The position numbers and the translations under genes were made by a program. Below, piece after piece: positions 24,855 to 34,364 of a DNA stretch of 64,000 nt. The notes beneath the pieces are model-generated. The model had not been told where the DNA came from and did no database searches. It worked only from the letters and a program-made list of their open reading frames with translations. Source of the DNA: CAIKBL01 sp964555355 (lineage in GTDB: Bacteria; Pseudomonadota; Gammaproteobacteria; Ga0077536); NCBI GenBank assembly GCA_964555355.1, contig CAZKRY010000011.1, forward strand, positions 124,001 to 188,000, given 5' to 3'. Positions within the stretch are counted from its first letter, which is position 1. Each line of letters begins with the position of its first letter.

Positions 24855-26180
24855 CTAGAGGGTGTTGGACTTAGACAGAGCAGCCGCGCTCAAGGTTGAG
24901 TCGACGCGACTCACCGGGGATGTTGGGATTTCCGGATCACATTGCACATTGGTCTCCACGCGCGTCAGTGCCTTGCAGGCGCTGATTGCTCCTTGTGCCT
25001 CTGCCTGCAATGTTGGCACCCCGTAATTGGCTCGTGACTCGCGCAGCACTTGATGAACTTCGGCTGTCGAGATTGACGGTTTCAATTCCTTGATGAGGGC
25101 AACCACGCCCGAGACGTGCGCCGCGGCAAACGAACTTCCATTCACAAAGCTATAAGCGCCATCCGGGAAGGTGGTTAATACCTTGCTCCCCGGCGCGTTG
25201 AATACGTCAAGGTTTGCAAGCGGGGCGGTAACGCGCTCGGGATTCACGCGGATGACTTGGTCGACGTCGGTCGGAAAGCCGATATCGCCCGCGCGCGGCT
25301 CGGCCGCCACGACCACCGTGCCCTGGGCCAGGACCATTTTAAGCAACGCGGAGAGCAAAGGATCGTGCGGCCCATTGAGGCTCAAGTTGAGAACTTGCGG
25401 CTTGTGTTGCAGAACCTGCGTCAGCGCGCGCGCGAGGGTCAGGCTATTGCATTCAGCGGCGGCAGCGTCCGCCCGTAGCGGCCAACACGCTTTCAGACTC
25501 AGCAAACGCGCGCCGGGCGCCACGCCGACGATGCCCTGTCCGTTGTCCGCCGAGGCGGCGATGATGCCAGCGACCGCGGTGCCATGAATTTCGTGTGTTG
25601 GACGTGAATTATCCGGATCCACCAAGTTAAAAGCCTGCGTCACTTGCCCACGTAGATCGGGATGATCGCTATCGATGCCGGTATCGACGACCGCCACCGT
25701 CACGCCACGGCCTTGCGCCCAGCGATGCGCGGCGGTGACGCTCAACGACGTTAGATTGGACTGCAGCGGACGATAAGGATCGCTACTCAACACCCGAAAA
25801 GTATTTAACGGTTGTACCGCGGAGACGCGAGCGTCTTGTGCAAGTTCGGCCAGCAAATGCGGTAACTCGCGCTCGTCATGCGCCGTGTACACCACGCAAT
25901 GCACGCCGAGTTCGCGGATCGGCCATTCGACGGATTTTTCCAAACGATGCTCGCGCGCAAGCGCGTCCACCACGCGCTTACTCCAACTGCTGCTCGCGTA
26001 AGGGGTGGTCGCGAGGTAGGTTTGGCCCGGCTGTCCAAACTCCGTGCGCAACAAGCTTCGATCTTGAAAAGTCACCATGATTTGCACGGGCGTGGACGGC
26101 GCTTGCGGCTCGGCAGACGCGAGTCCACTCCAGAAGACCAACATGATGACGGCGTATGTCCAAGTCGGTAATCGTTTCAT
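24855..26180 (-). CDS. Secreted subtilisin-like (S8) serine protease
   Basis: A 441-residue protein with a signal peptide (ends GLASA, residue 23), a propeptide-like region to about 140, and the S8 catalytic triad: Asp166 (VVDTGIDSDHPD), His199 (HGTAVAG) and Ser350 (NGSSFAAAHVSG). The segment that normally supplies the oxyanion-hole Asn (AAGN) reads VVVAAEPRAGD, so that Asn is missing. The protease is probably periplasmic or secreted. Its ATG overlaps the anti-sigma stop (TGATG), with AGGAG before it, so it belongs to the sigma-factor operon and may act on envelope proteins under its control. Confidence 0.85.
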   Translation of the reverse strand: MKRLPTWTYAVIMLVFWSGLASAEPQAPSTPVQIMVTFQDRSLLRTEFGQPGQTYLATTPYASSSWSKRVVDALAREHRLEKSVEWPIRELGVHCVVYTAHDERELPHLLAELAQDARVSAVQPLNTFRVLSSDPYRPLQSNLTSLSVTAAHRWAQGRGVTVAVVDTGIDSDHPDLRGQVTQAFNLVDPDNSRPTHEIHGTAVAGIIAASADNGQGIVGVAPGARLLSLKACWPLRADAAAAECNSLTLARALTQVLQHKPQVLNLSLNGPHDPLLSALLKMVLAQGTVVVAAEPRAGDIGFPTDVDQVIRVNPERVTAPLANLDVFNAPGSKVLTTFPDGAYSFVNGSSFAAAHVSGVVALIKELKPSISTAEVHQVLRESRANYGVPTLQAEAQGAISACKALTRVETNVQCDPEIPTSPVSRVDSTLSAAALSKSNTL

Positions 26181-26839
26181 CACAGTTCTCCTGCGGCAGT
26201 CGCGCGCGCGAGCACGACACTCTGATGGCCTCGCAGCGCCAACAGTGCGGCAACGAGCGGCTGCTTGGCGTCCGGCTTGCGTTGGATCGCGTACACACCG
26301 AGGGCATCCGGTCCCTCCAATAACTCAAAGCCATACATTTCAAGCGTCATCTGGGCGCGTGTTCGCGTGATATCGGTACGGAACATGACGCGGGCATCGC
26401 CTCGTAAATGGTAATGGGGTGCCTCACCGGCCGCTAAGGTGCGGTAGATCGAAGGTTCAGGCGCGGTCGTTTGCGGCCACCATTGCCAACCGGCGGCAAT
26501 CGCCAACACTAAGCTTGCGGCTGCCGCGAGCGGTAATGCGATTCGCGCCCGGTGCAGCCGTTTGATCGCGATAGGTGCGGGAGCTACGGGTTCAACCTTG
26601 GACCAAAAATTTTGTAACGCCGTATCGGCTTGCGAGGCACCAAAATCGAATTGTTTAAAGGCCTGATGCGTGCGCTGCTCGTTTTGCAGTTCACGCCGGC
26701 AGGCGACACAGTGCCGGATATGACGTTCGACTTCCACACGCTCCTCGACGCCTAAAGCATTCGTGACATAGAAAGGCAACGCGGCGAGCGCGGCTTCGTG
26801 ATTTTTGAGCGCTTCGATTTCTAGTTCACTCGTCTGCAT
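26180..26839 (-). CDS. Zinc-finger (zf-HC2) transmembrane anti-sigma factor
   Basis: A 219-residue protein: N-terminal anti-sigma domain with HxxxCxxC (His40, Cys44, Cys47), one membrane segment at about 101-120 (ALPLAAAASLVLAIAAGW), and a periplasmic tail. Such proteins hold an ECF sigma factor at the membrane and release it on an envelope signal. It overlaps the sigma gene by 14 bases and is followed by the secreted protease. Confidence 0.85.
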   Translation of the reverse strand: MQTSELEIEALKNHEAALAALPFYVTNALGVEERVEVERHIRHCVACRRELQNEQRTHQAFKQFDFGASQADTALQNFWSKVEPVAPAPIAIKRLHRARIALPLAAAASLVLAIAAGWQWWPQTTAPEPSIYRTLAAGEAPHYHLRGDARVMFRTDITRTRAQMTLEMYGFELLEGPDALGVYAIQRKPDAKQPLVAALLALRGHQSVVLARATAAGEL

Positions 26840-27437
26840 AACGCTTACCTTGTAGATCGAGATGACCGTTTAACGCCGGCCAGTGCTCGCGCAGTTTTCG
26901 GCGCGCATGGAAGACGCGCGTTTTGACGGTGTTGGCGGGGACCCCGAGGACTTGGGCTATTTCGTCGTAGTGCAACTCGTGGTAGTAAACAAGTTCCATG
27001 ACCGCGCGCTGCTCGGGCGCGAGGCGGCGTAGCGCCTGCGCGAACAAATCGTTGGCTTCGAACGCGGCGCGCGGATCATCGCTCGGGTCGTCGCTGGGTT
27101 CGTGCGCGCCTTCCGCCCGAATCCCGCTGCGGGTCAAGGCCTGCAGCGCCTTGTGGTGTGCTATTCCCAAAATCCAAGTCGAGGTGCGTGACCAGGGTTG
27201 CGCCGCCGCGGCTTGCTGCCATACCGCGAGCATCACTTCGTTGATGACGTCCTCCACCAGTTCGTGCCGGCGCGTGGTCTGCAAGATAAAGCGATACAGA
27301 TATTGAAAGTACTGCTTATACAGTTGCTCAAACGCGGCGCGATCGCCCGCGCCGATCCGGGTAACGAGTTCCCACTCGGGATCGCTATGCGACGGTCGTC
27401 CCGTTTTGGGAACAGTGTTATCGCCCTGGTCGTGCAT
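26826..27437 (-). CDS. ECF-type RNA polymerase sigma factor
   Basis: A 203-residue sigma-70 family protein: region 2 (FEQLYKQYFQYLYRFIL, then VEDVINEVMLAVWQ) at about 35-75, a linker, and region 4 with a helix-turn-helix (HYDEIAQVLGVPANTVKTRV) at about 155-175. It should direct RNA polymerase to a small envelope-response regulon and is presumably inhibited by the anti-sigma factor encoded with it. The start has no strong ribosome site; a later GTG is possible. Confidence 0.88.
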   Translation of the reverse strand: MHDQGDNTVPKTGRPSHSDPEWELVTRIGAGDRAAFEQLYKQYFQYLYRFILQTTRRHELVEDVINEVMLAVWQQAAAAQPWSRTSTWILGIAHHKALQALTRSGIRAEGAHEPSDDPSDDPRAAFEANDLFAQALRRLAPEQRAVMELVYYHELHYDEIAQVLGVPANTVKTRVFHARRKLREHWPALNGHLDLQGKRYADE

Positions 27438-27573
27438 GATCGGATATCAGTGGTTTTGCTATGTATCCATTGTGGACGCGATTAGGTTCAACGCCGAATA
27501 CTTTTTTTACAATCTCGCAACTCGCTGATCTATCGAAAAGTATCGTGCGCTAACTCGACGCATCGCAGACGCT

Positions 27574-28296
27574 TCAAAAACTGACCGAGACCCCTAGGAC
27601 CACTCGATCGCGGATCCCGCGCGGTTCCAACAAATCCGCGCCGGCCGTGTGTCTGTCGGGGAAAACACTGCGTGAGCCGTAATAGCGAAGATCGAGCGCC
27701 AAGCGCGCGGTGAAGTAGTGCGTAAGTCCGAGATTCCAATAGGTGTGATCTTCTCCGTCCACTGCGTGCAAGCGCTCAAAGCCCGCGGCGGCGCCGATGC
27801 TCGTCATATCGCTCAGAGGGTAACGTCCAGCAAGCTCTGTGTAGACGGAGGATTCTCCCAATCCGTAGAGATCAATCGCCGAGCCAACTTTGAGTGAGAG
27901 ATTATCGCCATACCACAGCACGGCGCTCGGCTCGGCGTAATGCGCGGCGTTCCCCAGCATCTCGCCATCGTAAAAGTAACCTGCGGCGGTCATCACCAGT
28001 CGCCAGTCATCGCGCGCCCAGGCGATCCCGCTGACATAGGCGGTCAGTTCCCAACGGGCGTCATCAAAATTGACGGTGGAGATGCCCACGCCCGCCGAAA
28101 AACGTGCATTCAACGGGCGCGCATACTGTACCTGCAGCGCGGGTTGATCGGCGCTCCGGCTGTAGTTGCGATAGATATAGTCGGTGACGACACGGGCGAC
28201 GCCCTGGCCGCCGTCGAACGCCGATCCAGCAGGCGGCATCAGCGCCAGGCACCAAGCGCTCACAACAAGACATGGGCGCAAGCCCTGGACAGACAT
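27574..28296 (-). CDS. Predicted outer-membrane beta-barrel protein
   Basis: A 240-residue protein; the start at 28296 is preferred because it opens with a signal peptide (MSVQGLRPCLVVSAWCLALM, cleavage near GSAFDGG). The rest alternates polar and hydrophobic residues in strands (VARVVTDYIYRNYS, LTHYFTARLALDLRYYG) and ends VVLGVSVSF with a terminal Phe, the usual signal for outer-membrane assembly. It lies just upstream of the sigma factor on the same strand and could be its target or signal source. Confidence 0.7.
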   Translation of the reverse strand: MSVQGLRPCLVVSAWCLALMPPAGSAFDGGQGVARVVTDYIYRNYSRSADQPALQVQYARPLNARFSAGVGISTVNFDDARWELTAYVSGIAWARDDWRLVMTAAGYFYDGEMLGNAAHYAEPSAVLWYGDNLSLKVGSAIDLYGLGESSVYTELAGRYPLSDMTSIGAAAGFERLHAVDGEDHTYWNLGLTHYFTARLALDLRYYGSRSVFPDRHTAGADLLEPRGIRDRVVLGVSVSF

Positions 28297-28662
28297 GAAA
28301 CCTCTGGCATTTAGCGTCCGCTCCTTGGACCGATTGAATTCCGCGCGCAGCACACCATTCACTTGACGCCGGCGCAACCGCGCCGCGCCCGGGCAGTACA
28401 AGTATGCGTACTGATGCACGGATTTTCACTCCCAAATGAACCATTTACCTATGTGCGGGCACGCGCATTCAGGGAGCTTAAACGTGACCTTTGTCACAGA
28501 ATTGTCACATTCCCGCTCAACCACACCCTGGGCATGAACCGTTACCCCGCTTGAGACGATTTATCGGCGAGACCGTGTTGCGCAGGGCGCTGGCCGGTCT
28601 GGTGGGGTCGGTCGCCGATGGAGGCCGCTTATACCAAGAAAACAACTAAGGAAGGCGGCGCA
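28297..28662. other. Divergent regulatory region before the exopolysaccharide operon
   Basis: No gene supported. It separates the leftward outer-membrane gene from the rightward glycosyltransferase operon, holds a CRP-like site at 28483-28498 and two ttgtcaca copies (28491-28498 and 28503-28510). AAGGAAGG before the ATG at 28663 is the ribosome site. Confidence 0.5.
28483..28498. promoter_or_regulatory. CRP/Vfr-like binding site
   Basis: The sequence CGTGA-N6-TCACA matches the TGTGA-N6-TCACA consensus at nine of ten positions. It lies 165 bp before the exopolysaccharide operon and about 190 bp before the outer-membrane gene, so it could control either. Binding is inferred. Confidence 0.4.
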
Positions 28663-29889
28663 ATGGGGACCAAACGAATCCTGGTTTATTCGCACGACAC
28701 TTTTGGACTAGGCAACATCCGGCGCATGCTCGCGATCTGCGAGCATCTCACGCAACGCGATCCCAAGCTCGACATTCTCATTCTGTCGGGTTCACCGCTC
28801 CTCAATGCGTTCCGTATTCCGCCGCGTATCGATTACGTTAAGTTGCCCTGCCTCGCGCGCAATATTGACGGGCACTACGACACCAAGTTTTTGCGGATGC
28901 AGTATGCGGAACTGATCCGCATGCGTTCGAACATCATTTTGAATACCGCGCTCGACTTTGCGCCGGACCTGGTGCTGGTCGATAAGAAACCGCTGGGGGT
29001 CGAGTCGGAACTGGAACCGTGCCTGCGCCTGTTACAGCGCCGTTTGAATCCCCATTTCGTGCTGCTATTGCGTGACATCCTGGATTCGCCGGAGGCAACG
29101 ATTCCGGTATGGCAGCGCCAGCAATACCACGAAGTACTCGAAGCCTACTATTCGCGCGTCCTCGTGGTTGGCGATCCGCGCGTGTTTGATGCGGTTGCGC
29201 AATACGAGTTTCCAGCGTCGAGTGCGGCGTTAACACGCTATTGCGGTTATCTGGCGCGCCCGGCCGATGTGCATTCGGCCCACGACTTACGCGAACAATT
29301 AACCGGCGGCGCGCACCCGTTAGTGTTGGTCGCGGCCGGTGGCGGCGGCGATGGTTACCAAGTCATCGGGAATTACTTGCAAGGTTTGCGCAATCGCCGC
29401 ACGCCGGCCAAATTTCAATCGGTGGTCTTTTGCGGCCCGGAGATGCCAATTGCGCAACGCGACGAAGCGCGGGCGCTGGGCGCCGGTATTCCGAATTTGA
29501 CGATCGACGACTTCACCAACGATATGCAGCGTTATGTGCATGCGGCGGATCTCATCGTCTCGATGGGCGGCTATAACACGGTTTGCGAATTTTTGACCGC
29601 GCGCACACGTGCGCTTGTCATTCCGCGCGAGCGACCGGTGCAAGAACAGTTAGTGCGGGCGCAGGCGCTTGCATCTCTTGGCCTTTGCCACTACATCGAG
29701 GCCGAGGCGCTGACCCCTGCTTTGATGATGGCGCGCGTCACGCAGTTACTCGCCGCGCCGGCGCCCACGGTCGATGCGCATGCGTTGATCAACATGCGCG
29801 GCTTGGACTGCGTGGCGGCCGAGCTGCACGCGTTGCTACAACCCGCGTCACAAGCGGCGTCGATGGCAACTTCCGCGGTGGCCTCATGA
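28663..29889 (+). CDS. MurG-like (GT28-type) glycosyltransferase 1
   Basis: A 408-residue protein of the predicted glycosyltransferase family with a GT-B fold: N-terminal YSHDTFGLGNIRRM (residues 7-20) and C-terminal donor-site motif SMGGYNTVCEFL near 300 with PRERPVQEQLVRA. It probably adds a sugar from a nucleotide or lipid donor to a growing glycan at the membrane. The ATG at 28663 follows AAGGAAGG, and the longer frame from 28618 is not needed. It opens a long operon and couples to the next gene by ATGA. A paralogue lies at 39253-40419. Confidence 0.82.
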   Translation: MGTKRILVYSHDTFGLGNIRRMLAICEHLTQRDPKLDILILSGSPLLNAFRIPPRIDYVKLPCLARNIDGHYDTKFLRMQYAELIRMRSNIILNTALDFAPDLVLVDKKPLGVESELEPCLRLLQRRLNPHFVLLLRDILDSPEATIPVWQRQQYHEVLEAYYSRVLVVGDPRVFDAVAQYEFPASSAALTRYCGYLARPADVHSAHDLREQLTGGAHPLVLVAAGGGGDGYQVIGNYLQGLRNRRTPAKFQSVVFCGPEMPIAQRDEARALGAGIPNLTIDDFTNDMQRYVHAADLIVSMGGYNTVCEFLTARTRALVIPRERPVQEQLVRAQALASLGLCHYIEAEALTPALMMARVTQLLAAPAPTVDAHALINMRGLDCVAAELHALLQPASQAASMATSAVAS

Positions 29890-31148
29890 GCAAGGCGTGG
29901 ACCGATACGCGGCCACGGATAGGCTTCGTCACCAAAGTGTTTCCTAAATTGTCCGAGAGCTTCGTGCTGGAAGAAGTACTCGGATTGGAAAACGCCGGTC
30001 TTGCGTTGGAAGTGGTCGCGTTACACGGCGCGGATGACAAGCCCCGGCATGCGCGCGCCGCGCGCGTGCATGCGCCTATCCATTACGCACCGACTGCCGG
30101 CTGGTTATATTGGCAACAACGCGTGTACGACCACGCCGCACAGATTACGCGTACTCCGTGGCTTTATTTGCGAAACTTAAGCAACATCGCATTCGCGCAG
30201 TTTGACCGCGCGGTGTGGCTCGCCCAACTCGCCAAGCGCCGCAATCTCACTCGCTTGCACGTGCATTTCGCTAATGAGCCCACCGCCATTGCCGTGCTAG
30301 CGGCCGCGTTTGCCGGCATCGAGTTCAGCGTGTCTTGCCACGCCAAAGATCTGTATTGCGAAGCACCGGCCGAGTTACGGAAGCGGTTATCGGCAGCAAG
30401 CTTTGTCACCACCTGCACAGCGGCGAACTATCAATATTTGCGCGATACGGTGCGTCCAGCGTGCCCGGTGTTGCGGGTGTATCACGGGATCGACACCGAT
30501 TTTTTTGCCCCGGCACCTGCGTCTGTCCCGCCCGCGGCGGTTCCGCAAATTTTGGCGGTGGGAAGGCTGCGGCGCAAAAAGGGTTTTCATACGCTGCTCG
30601 ATGCGATCGCTGCGCTGCGCGCGCGTGGGCTGCCGGTGAAATGCACGATCATTGGGTATGGACCGGAACAAGCGAACCTCGCGGCGCAAGCCGAATTGTT
30701 ACAGATCAGTGAGTGTGTGACACTGGAACCCGCCATTCCGCACGAAGCGCTGATCGAGCGTTATACGCAAGCGAGCTTGTTCTGCCTGCCCTGCGAAGTC
30801 CAAGACGACGGCGATCGCGATGGCATTCCGAACGTCATGTTGGAAGCGATGGCGGTCGCGCTTCCGGTTATCTCGACGCCTATCTCGGGTATCCCGGAAG
30901 TGGTGCGCGATGGCGAAAACGGCTGGTTGGTGCCACCAGGCGACTCCACCGCGCTCGCCAATGCCATCGAGAAAGTGTTGGCGTTGTCGCCGACAGCGCG
31001 TCAGGTCGTGGGTTTGCAAGCGCGTGCAACGGTGCAGGCGATGTTCAACGGGGCGCGTAATGTCGCGGTGCTCGCGAAGCTGCTGTCCCGCGCGCCCGGT
31101 GCCGCCGTGCCTGATATGCAGGCGACGCTCGCCGATGGGTGCTGCTAG
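29886..31148 (+). CDS. GT4-family glycosyltransferase 1
   Basis: A 420-residue GT-B retaining glycosyltransferase: N-terminal VTKVFPKLSESFV, mid HAKDLYCEAP, hinge VGRLRRKKGFHTLLDA and the C-terminal donor motif GDRDGIPNVMLEAMAVALPVI with the conserved E-x7-E pattern. This type transfers a sugar from a nucleotide sugar with retention and is common in colanic-acid-like clusters. The start at 29886 overlaps the upstream stop by ATGA; the longer frame from 29583 is an overlap artefact. Its closest relative in the window is the next gene. Confidence 0.87.
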   Translation: MSKAWTDTRPRIGFVTKVFPKLSESFVLEEVLGLENAGLALEVVALHGADDKPRHARAARVHAPIHYAPTAGWLYWQQRVYDHAAQITRTPWLYLRNLSNIAFAQFDRAVWLAQLAKRRNLTRLHVHFANEPTAIAVLAAAFAGIEFSVSCHAKDLYCEAPAELRKRLSAASFVTTCTAANYQYLRDTVRPACPVLRVYHGIDTDFFAPAPASVPPAAVPQILAVGRLRRKKGFHTLLDAIAALRARGLPVKCTIIGYGPEQANLAAQAELLQISECVTLEPAIPHEALIERYTQASLFCLPCEVQDDGDRDGIPNVMLEAMAVALPVISTPISGIPEVVRDGENGWLVPPGDSTALANAIEKVLALSPTARQVVGLQARATVQAMFNGARNVAVLAKLLSRAPGAAVPDMQATLADGCC

Positions 31149-31152
31149 CACC

Positions 31153-32466
31153 ATGTACATCGGCTACATCGTCAAAGGCTTTCCGCGTGCAACGGAAACA
31201 TTCATCGCGCATGAGATCCGTAGGTTGGAGGCGTTGGGTTTACGTATCCGGGTGTATTCGATTAAGCCAGGCGAACCCGCGTTGGGTCATTCGGTTCTGC
31301 GCGAGATCGCCGCGGACATTGTCGCGCTGCCGGTAACAACGTCGTTGTCAGCGACATCGCTGTTCCGCTGGTTGGCCCAGAATTGGCCGGCTTTCCGCGC
31401 CGCGCATCGCGCGCTATTGCGGGCTGTGCCGCGACGCTACTTTTCTACACTGGCCGGCGCCCTGAACATGAGCTGGCGTCACCGTAAAGCCGGAAGCCGC
31501 TGGCCGCGCAAGGTTTATATCAAAGAGTTCTTGCAAGCCGGCGCGATCGCGGCGGATCTGCTGAGTCGCGGCGATGTGGTCCATTTACACGGGCACTTCT
31601 GCCATGGCGCGACCACGGTCACCTGGTTGGTCAGTCAGCTTACGGGACATGAATTTTCGTTCACCGCGCACGCCAAGGATATCTACGAAGCAGAGCTCAA
31701 TCCGCGTGGTTTACTGCCGCGTAAGATGGCCGCCGCGCGCTTCATTGCCACTTGTACCGAAGCCAATCGCCAGCACCTGGCGACGTTGCTGCCGGCGCAT
31801 CCCGCATTGCATACGATTTATCACGGACTCGATCCGTCATTTTTTACACCGGGGGCCCCTCGTGCATCGGCCGCGCGGCCGCTCATTTTAAGCATCGGCC
31901 GGATCGTGGAGAAAAAGGGTTTTGGTTATCTCGCCGAGGCTTGCGCGCGCCTCAAGTCACAAGGCCTAGTGTTCCAGTGCATGTTGGTTGGCGCCCGCGA
32001 TTCGGCTTACGCGGACCTCACCCAACGTTTGCGGGAATTCGGTCTCGGCGATGAGTGGTTCACCATCGCGCCGCCGATGAACCAACAAGATCTCTGCGAT
32101 CTCTACCGGCGAGCCACGGTGTTTGTGTTGCCTTGTTTGATCGCTGACAGTGGCGATCGCGATGGCATCCCGAATGTGTTGGCCGAGGCAATGGCGAGCG
32201 GCCTACCCGTGGTGTCAACCGCAATTTCGGGCATTCCGGAAATCGTACGGCATCAAATCGACGGTTGGCTCGTGCCTGAGAAGCACACCGCGGAATTAGC
32301 CACCGCCCTCGCGACGCTGCTCACGGATGCCGCGTTACGCGCGCGCTTGGGGGCTGCCGCGCGCGCGCGTATTTGCCAAATTTTCGATTCCCGCGAGACG
32401 ACGCGCGCGTTGTACGATCTATTTCGCACCGCGACGCGAGCGCCGCAAGCGCTGCCAACGCCATGA
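31153..32466 (+). CDS. GT4-family glycosyltransferase 2
   Basis: A 437-residue GT-B glycosyltransferase: N-terminal IVKGFPRATETFIAHEIRRL, HAKDIYEAELN, IGRIVEKKGFGYLAEA and the donor motif GDRDGIPNVLAEAMASGLPVV near the C-terminus. It is similar in layout to the preceding GT4, with the same GDRDGIPNV string, so the two probably arose by duplication and add different sugars. The ATG at 31153 lies four bases after the upstream stop; the longer frame from 30820 is a shadow. Confidence 0.87.
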   Translation: MYIGYIVKGFPRATETFIAHEIRRLEALGLRIRVYSIKPGEPALGHSVLREIAADIVALPVTTSLSATSLFRWLAQNWPAFRAAHRALLRAVPRRYFSTLAGALNMSWRHRKAGSRWPRKVYIKEFLQAGAIAADLLSRGDVVHLHGHFCHGATTVTWLVSQLTGHEFSFTAHAKDIYEAELNPRGLLPRKMAAARFIATCTEANRQHLATLLPAHPALHTIYHGLDPSFFTPGAPRASAARPLILSIGRIVEKKGFGYLAEACARLKSQGLVFQCMLVGARDSAYADLTQRLREFGLGDEWFTIAPPMNQQDLCDLYRRATVFVLPCLIADSGDRDGIPNVLAEAMASGLPVVSTAISGIPEIVRHQIDGWLVPEKHTAELATALATLLTDAALRARLGAAARARICQIFDSRETTRALYDLFRTATRAPQALPTP

Positions 32467-34364
32467 ATCGCCCTGCTATTCGGCGCGCGCCGCGCGCGGT
32501 GATTTTCCCAACGGTCGAACCCGAGTATCGCGATGCGCGCGCGCTTGAACCGCTGCTCGTGCATGAATTTTGTTTTAACGGTGAGACGCATCGACTGACA
32601 AATCCGATCGATTGGCTGCAAAACCCGAGCGTCGATCGGGAATGGTCCATTCTGCTGCACAAGTTTTATTACGCGCCCGCCCTCGGCGCGCAGTTCGTAC
32701 AAAGCGGCGACGTCCGACTGCTTAACGCGTGGGTTGCGTTAACGGAGAGTTGGATAGGGCAAGTGCCGCTCGACTTCCTGCCGTCGGATGTCACGGGCAG
32801 GCGGATCCAGAATTGGCTTTACGCCTATCACTACTTCGTCGACCAAGCGGACGCGGCAGCTCGACTTCCCATTGGTTTCATCGCGCGATTCAACGCATCG
32901 CTCACCCTACAGGTCAATCATCTCTACCGGAATCTGCACGCCAAACGGAATCACCGCACACTCGAACTGCATGCGATATTTCTCGCCGGATTAATGTTGC
33001 CGATGCTGCCCGGGCCCGTTGAGTGGCGGCACTGGGCGCTCCGCCAGCTGATCGACAATCTGCTCGAAGATCTGCTGCCGGATGGCGTGCATTGTGAGTT
33101 GGCGACCGACTATCACCACATCGTATTGCGCAATTTTCTTGCCGTGCGCCGTTTGTGTCGCGCCAATGAATTGTCCTTTCCGCCGCAAGCGGACGCGCGG
33201 CTTTTGCGTGCGCTCGAGTTTGCGTTACACGCGCACAAGCCGGATGGCGCCGTGCCGGCCTTGAGCGATGGGGATGCGCGCTCACACGCAGATGTATTGG
33301 CGCTGGGGGCGGAACTCTTTGATGAGCCCGCGTTACGCTATGCCGCGACCGCCGGTGCCACAGGTCGCGCGCCGAGTACCAACGGCGCGTACTTCGCGCA
33401 AGGCGGTTATGCCTTCATGCGCAGCGGCTGGGGCACGGCCGCCCCTTATCGTGATGAACGTTATTTGGCATTTGATTGCGGGCCATTGGGAGAAGGTAAT
33501 CACGGCCACTTCGATCTCCTTAACGTGGAATTCGCGGCTTACGGCCGCTCGTTGGTGGTTGATCCCGGGCGCTATACGTATCACGAACAAAACACCGCGC
33601 ATGAACCCAATTGGCGGGTGCGGTTCCGGTCAACCGCCACGCATAACACGGTGACCGTCGATGGCTGTCAGCAAATTCGCTACGAGCAGGGACCAACGCG
33701 CTTCAAAATACGAGGGCCGGCACCGACATGCACGTTAACTGCGTTCGCGCTAAACGGTGTCACTGGCTATGTCGGTGGCCGCGCGCGTAGTGCCGAGTAT
33801 CCTGCGGTCCACACGCGGCATGTGTTTTTTGTCCGAGGCGAGTATTGGGTGTTGGTGGATGAGCTCGCGTCGCCACAGGTCCACGACTACGTGCAGCACT
33901 TCCAATTGAGCGAGGTCGCACAAGCGGGTGTGACGCAAGCGGACGAACGCGGATGGCAGCGTTTCGATTCGCCGCAACTCACGGTGTGGAGTGCGAAGCC
34001 CGCGGTGGGGGAGGTTGAATTCTCATGGGTGTCCTACCGTTACGGCATCAAGCATGCCGCACCCGCATTAACATTTAGGCGCCGCGCACAACAGGCGCGA
34101 TTCGTCACGGTGTTGTATCCGTATGCCGTGACTCCGCCCAAGCTCGATCTCGCCCTCAATGATCAATCATTGATGGATCGCCACAATAACCTTGCATTAA
34201 CGGTGCGATCGCGCGGCGTGGATGAAGAACGAGAAGATCTCATCACGCTGCCCGCAAACGCACGCGCCAGCGTGCGGACCAAGAATTCCACATGCGCGTA
34301 TGAGTCGTTACTCGACGTAGCACTGAGCGAGGAGTCGGCGACGCCACTCGTCGAGCTTTTATGA
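32463..34364 (+). CDS. Heparinase II/III-family protein (polysaccharide lyase)
   Basis: A 633-residue protein with an N-terminal alpha/alpha toroid (about residues 50-330, HYHxFVDQ-type helices, LATDYHHIVLRNFLAV) and a C-terminal beta-sandwich, the arrangement of heparinase II/III and alginate lyases. Candidate catalytic residues lie in EGNHGHFDLLNVEF and the Tyr of DPGRYTYHE. It lacks a signal peptide. In polysaccharide operons such lyases trim or free the chain. The start overlaps the upstream stop by ATGA. Confidence 0.82.
   Translation: MNRPAIRRAPRAVIFPTVEPEYRDARALEPLLVHEFCFNGETHRLTNPIDWLQNPSVDREWSILLHKFYYAPALGAQFVQSGDVRLLNAWVALTESWIGQVPLDFLPSDVTGRRIQNWLYAYHYFVDQADAAARLPIGFIARFNASLTLQVNHLYRNLHAKRNHRTLELHAIFLAGLMLPMLPGPVEWRHWALRQLIDNLLEDLLPDGVHCELATDYHHIVLRNFLAVRRLCRANELSFPPQADARLLRALEFALHAHKPDGAVPALSDGDARSHADVLALGAELFDEPALRYAATAGATGRAPSTNGAYFAQGGYAFMRSGWGTAAPYRDERYLAFDCGPLGEGNHGHFDLLNVEFAAYGRSLVVDPGRYTYHEQNTAHEPNWRVRFRSTATHNTVTVDGCQQIRYEQGPTRFKIRGPAPTCTLTAFALNGVTGYVGGRARSAEYPAVHTRHVFFVRGEYWVLVDELASPQVHDYVQHFQLSEVAQAGVTQADERGWQRFDSPQLTVWSAKPAVGEVEFSWVSYRYGIKHAAPALTFRRRAQQARFVTVLYPYAVTPPKLDLALNDQSLMDRHNNLALTVRSRGVDEEREDLITLPANARASVRTKNSTCAYESLLDVALSEESATPLVELL

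Noticed and set aside
29583..29885. An N-terminal extension of the first GT4 transferase
   Set aside because: The extension overlaps the preceding glycosyltransferase fully, and the ATGA start at 29886 with the family's usual N-terminus is better. The same holds for frames starting at 30820, 35671, 36189 and 40943.
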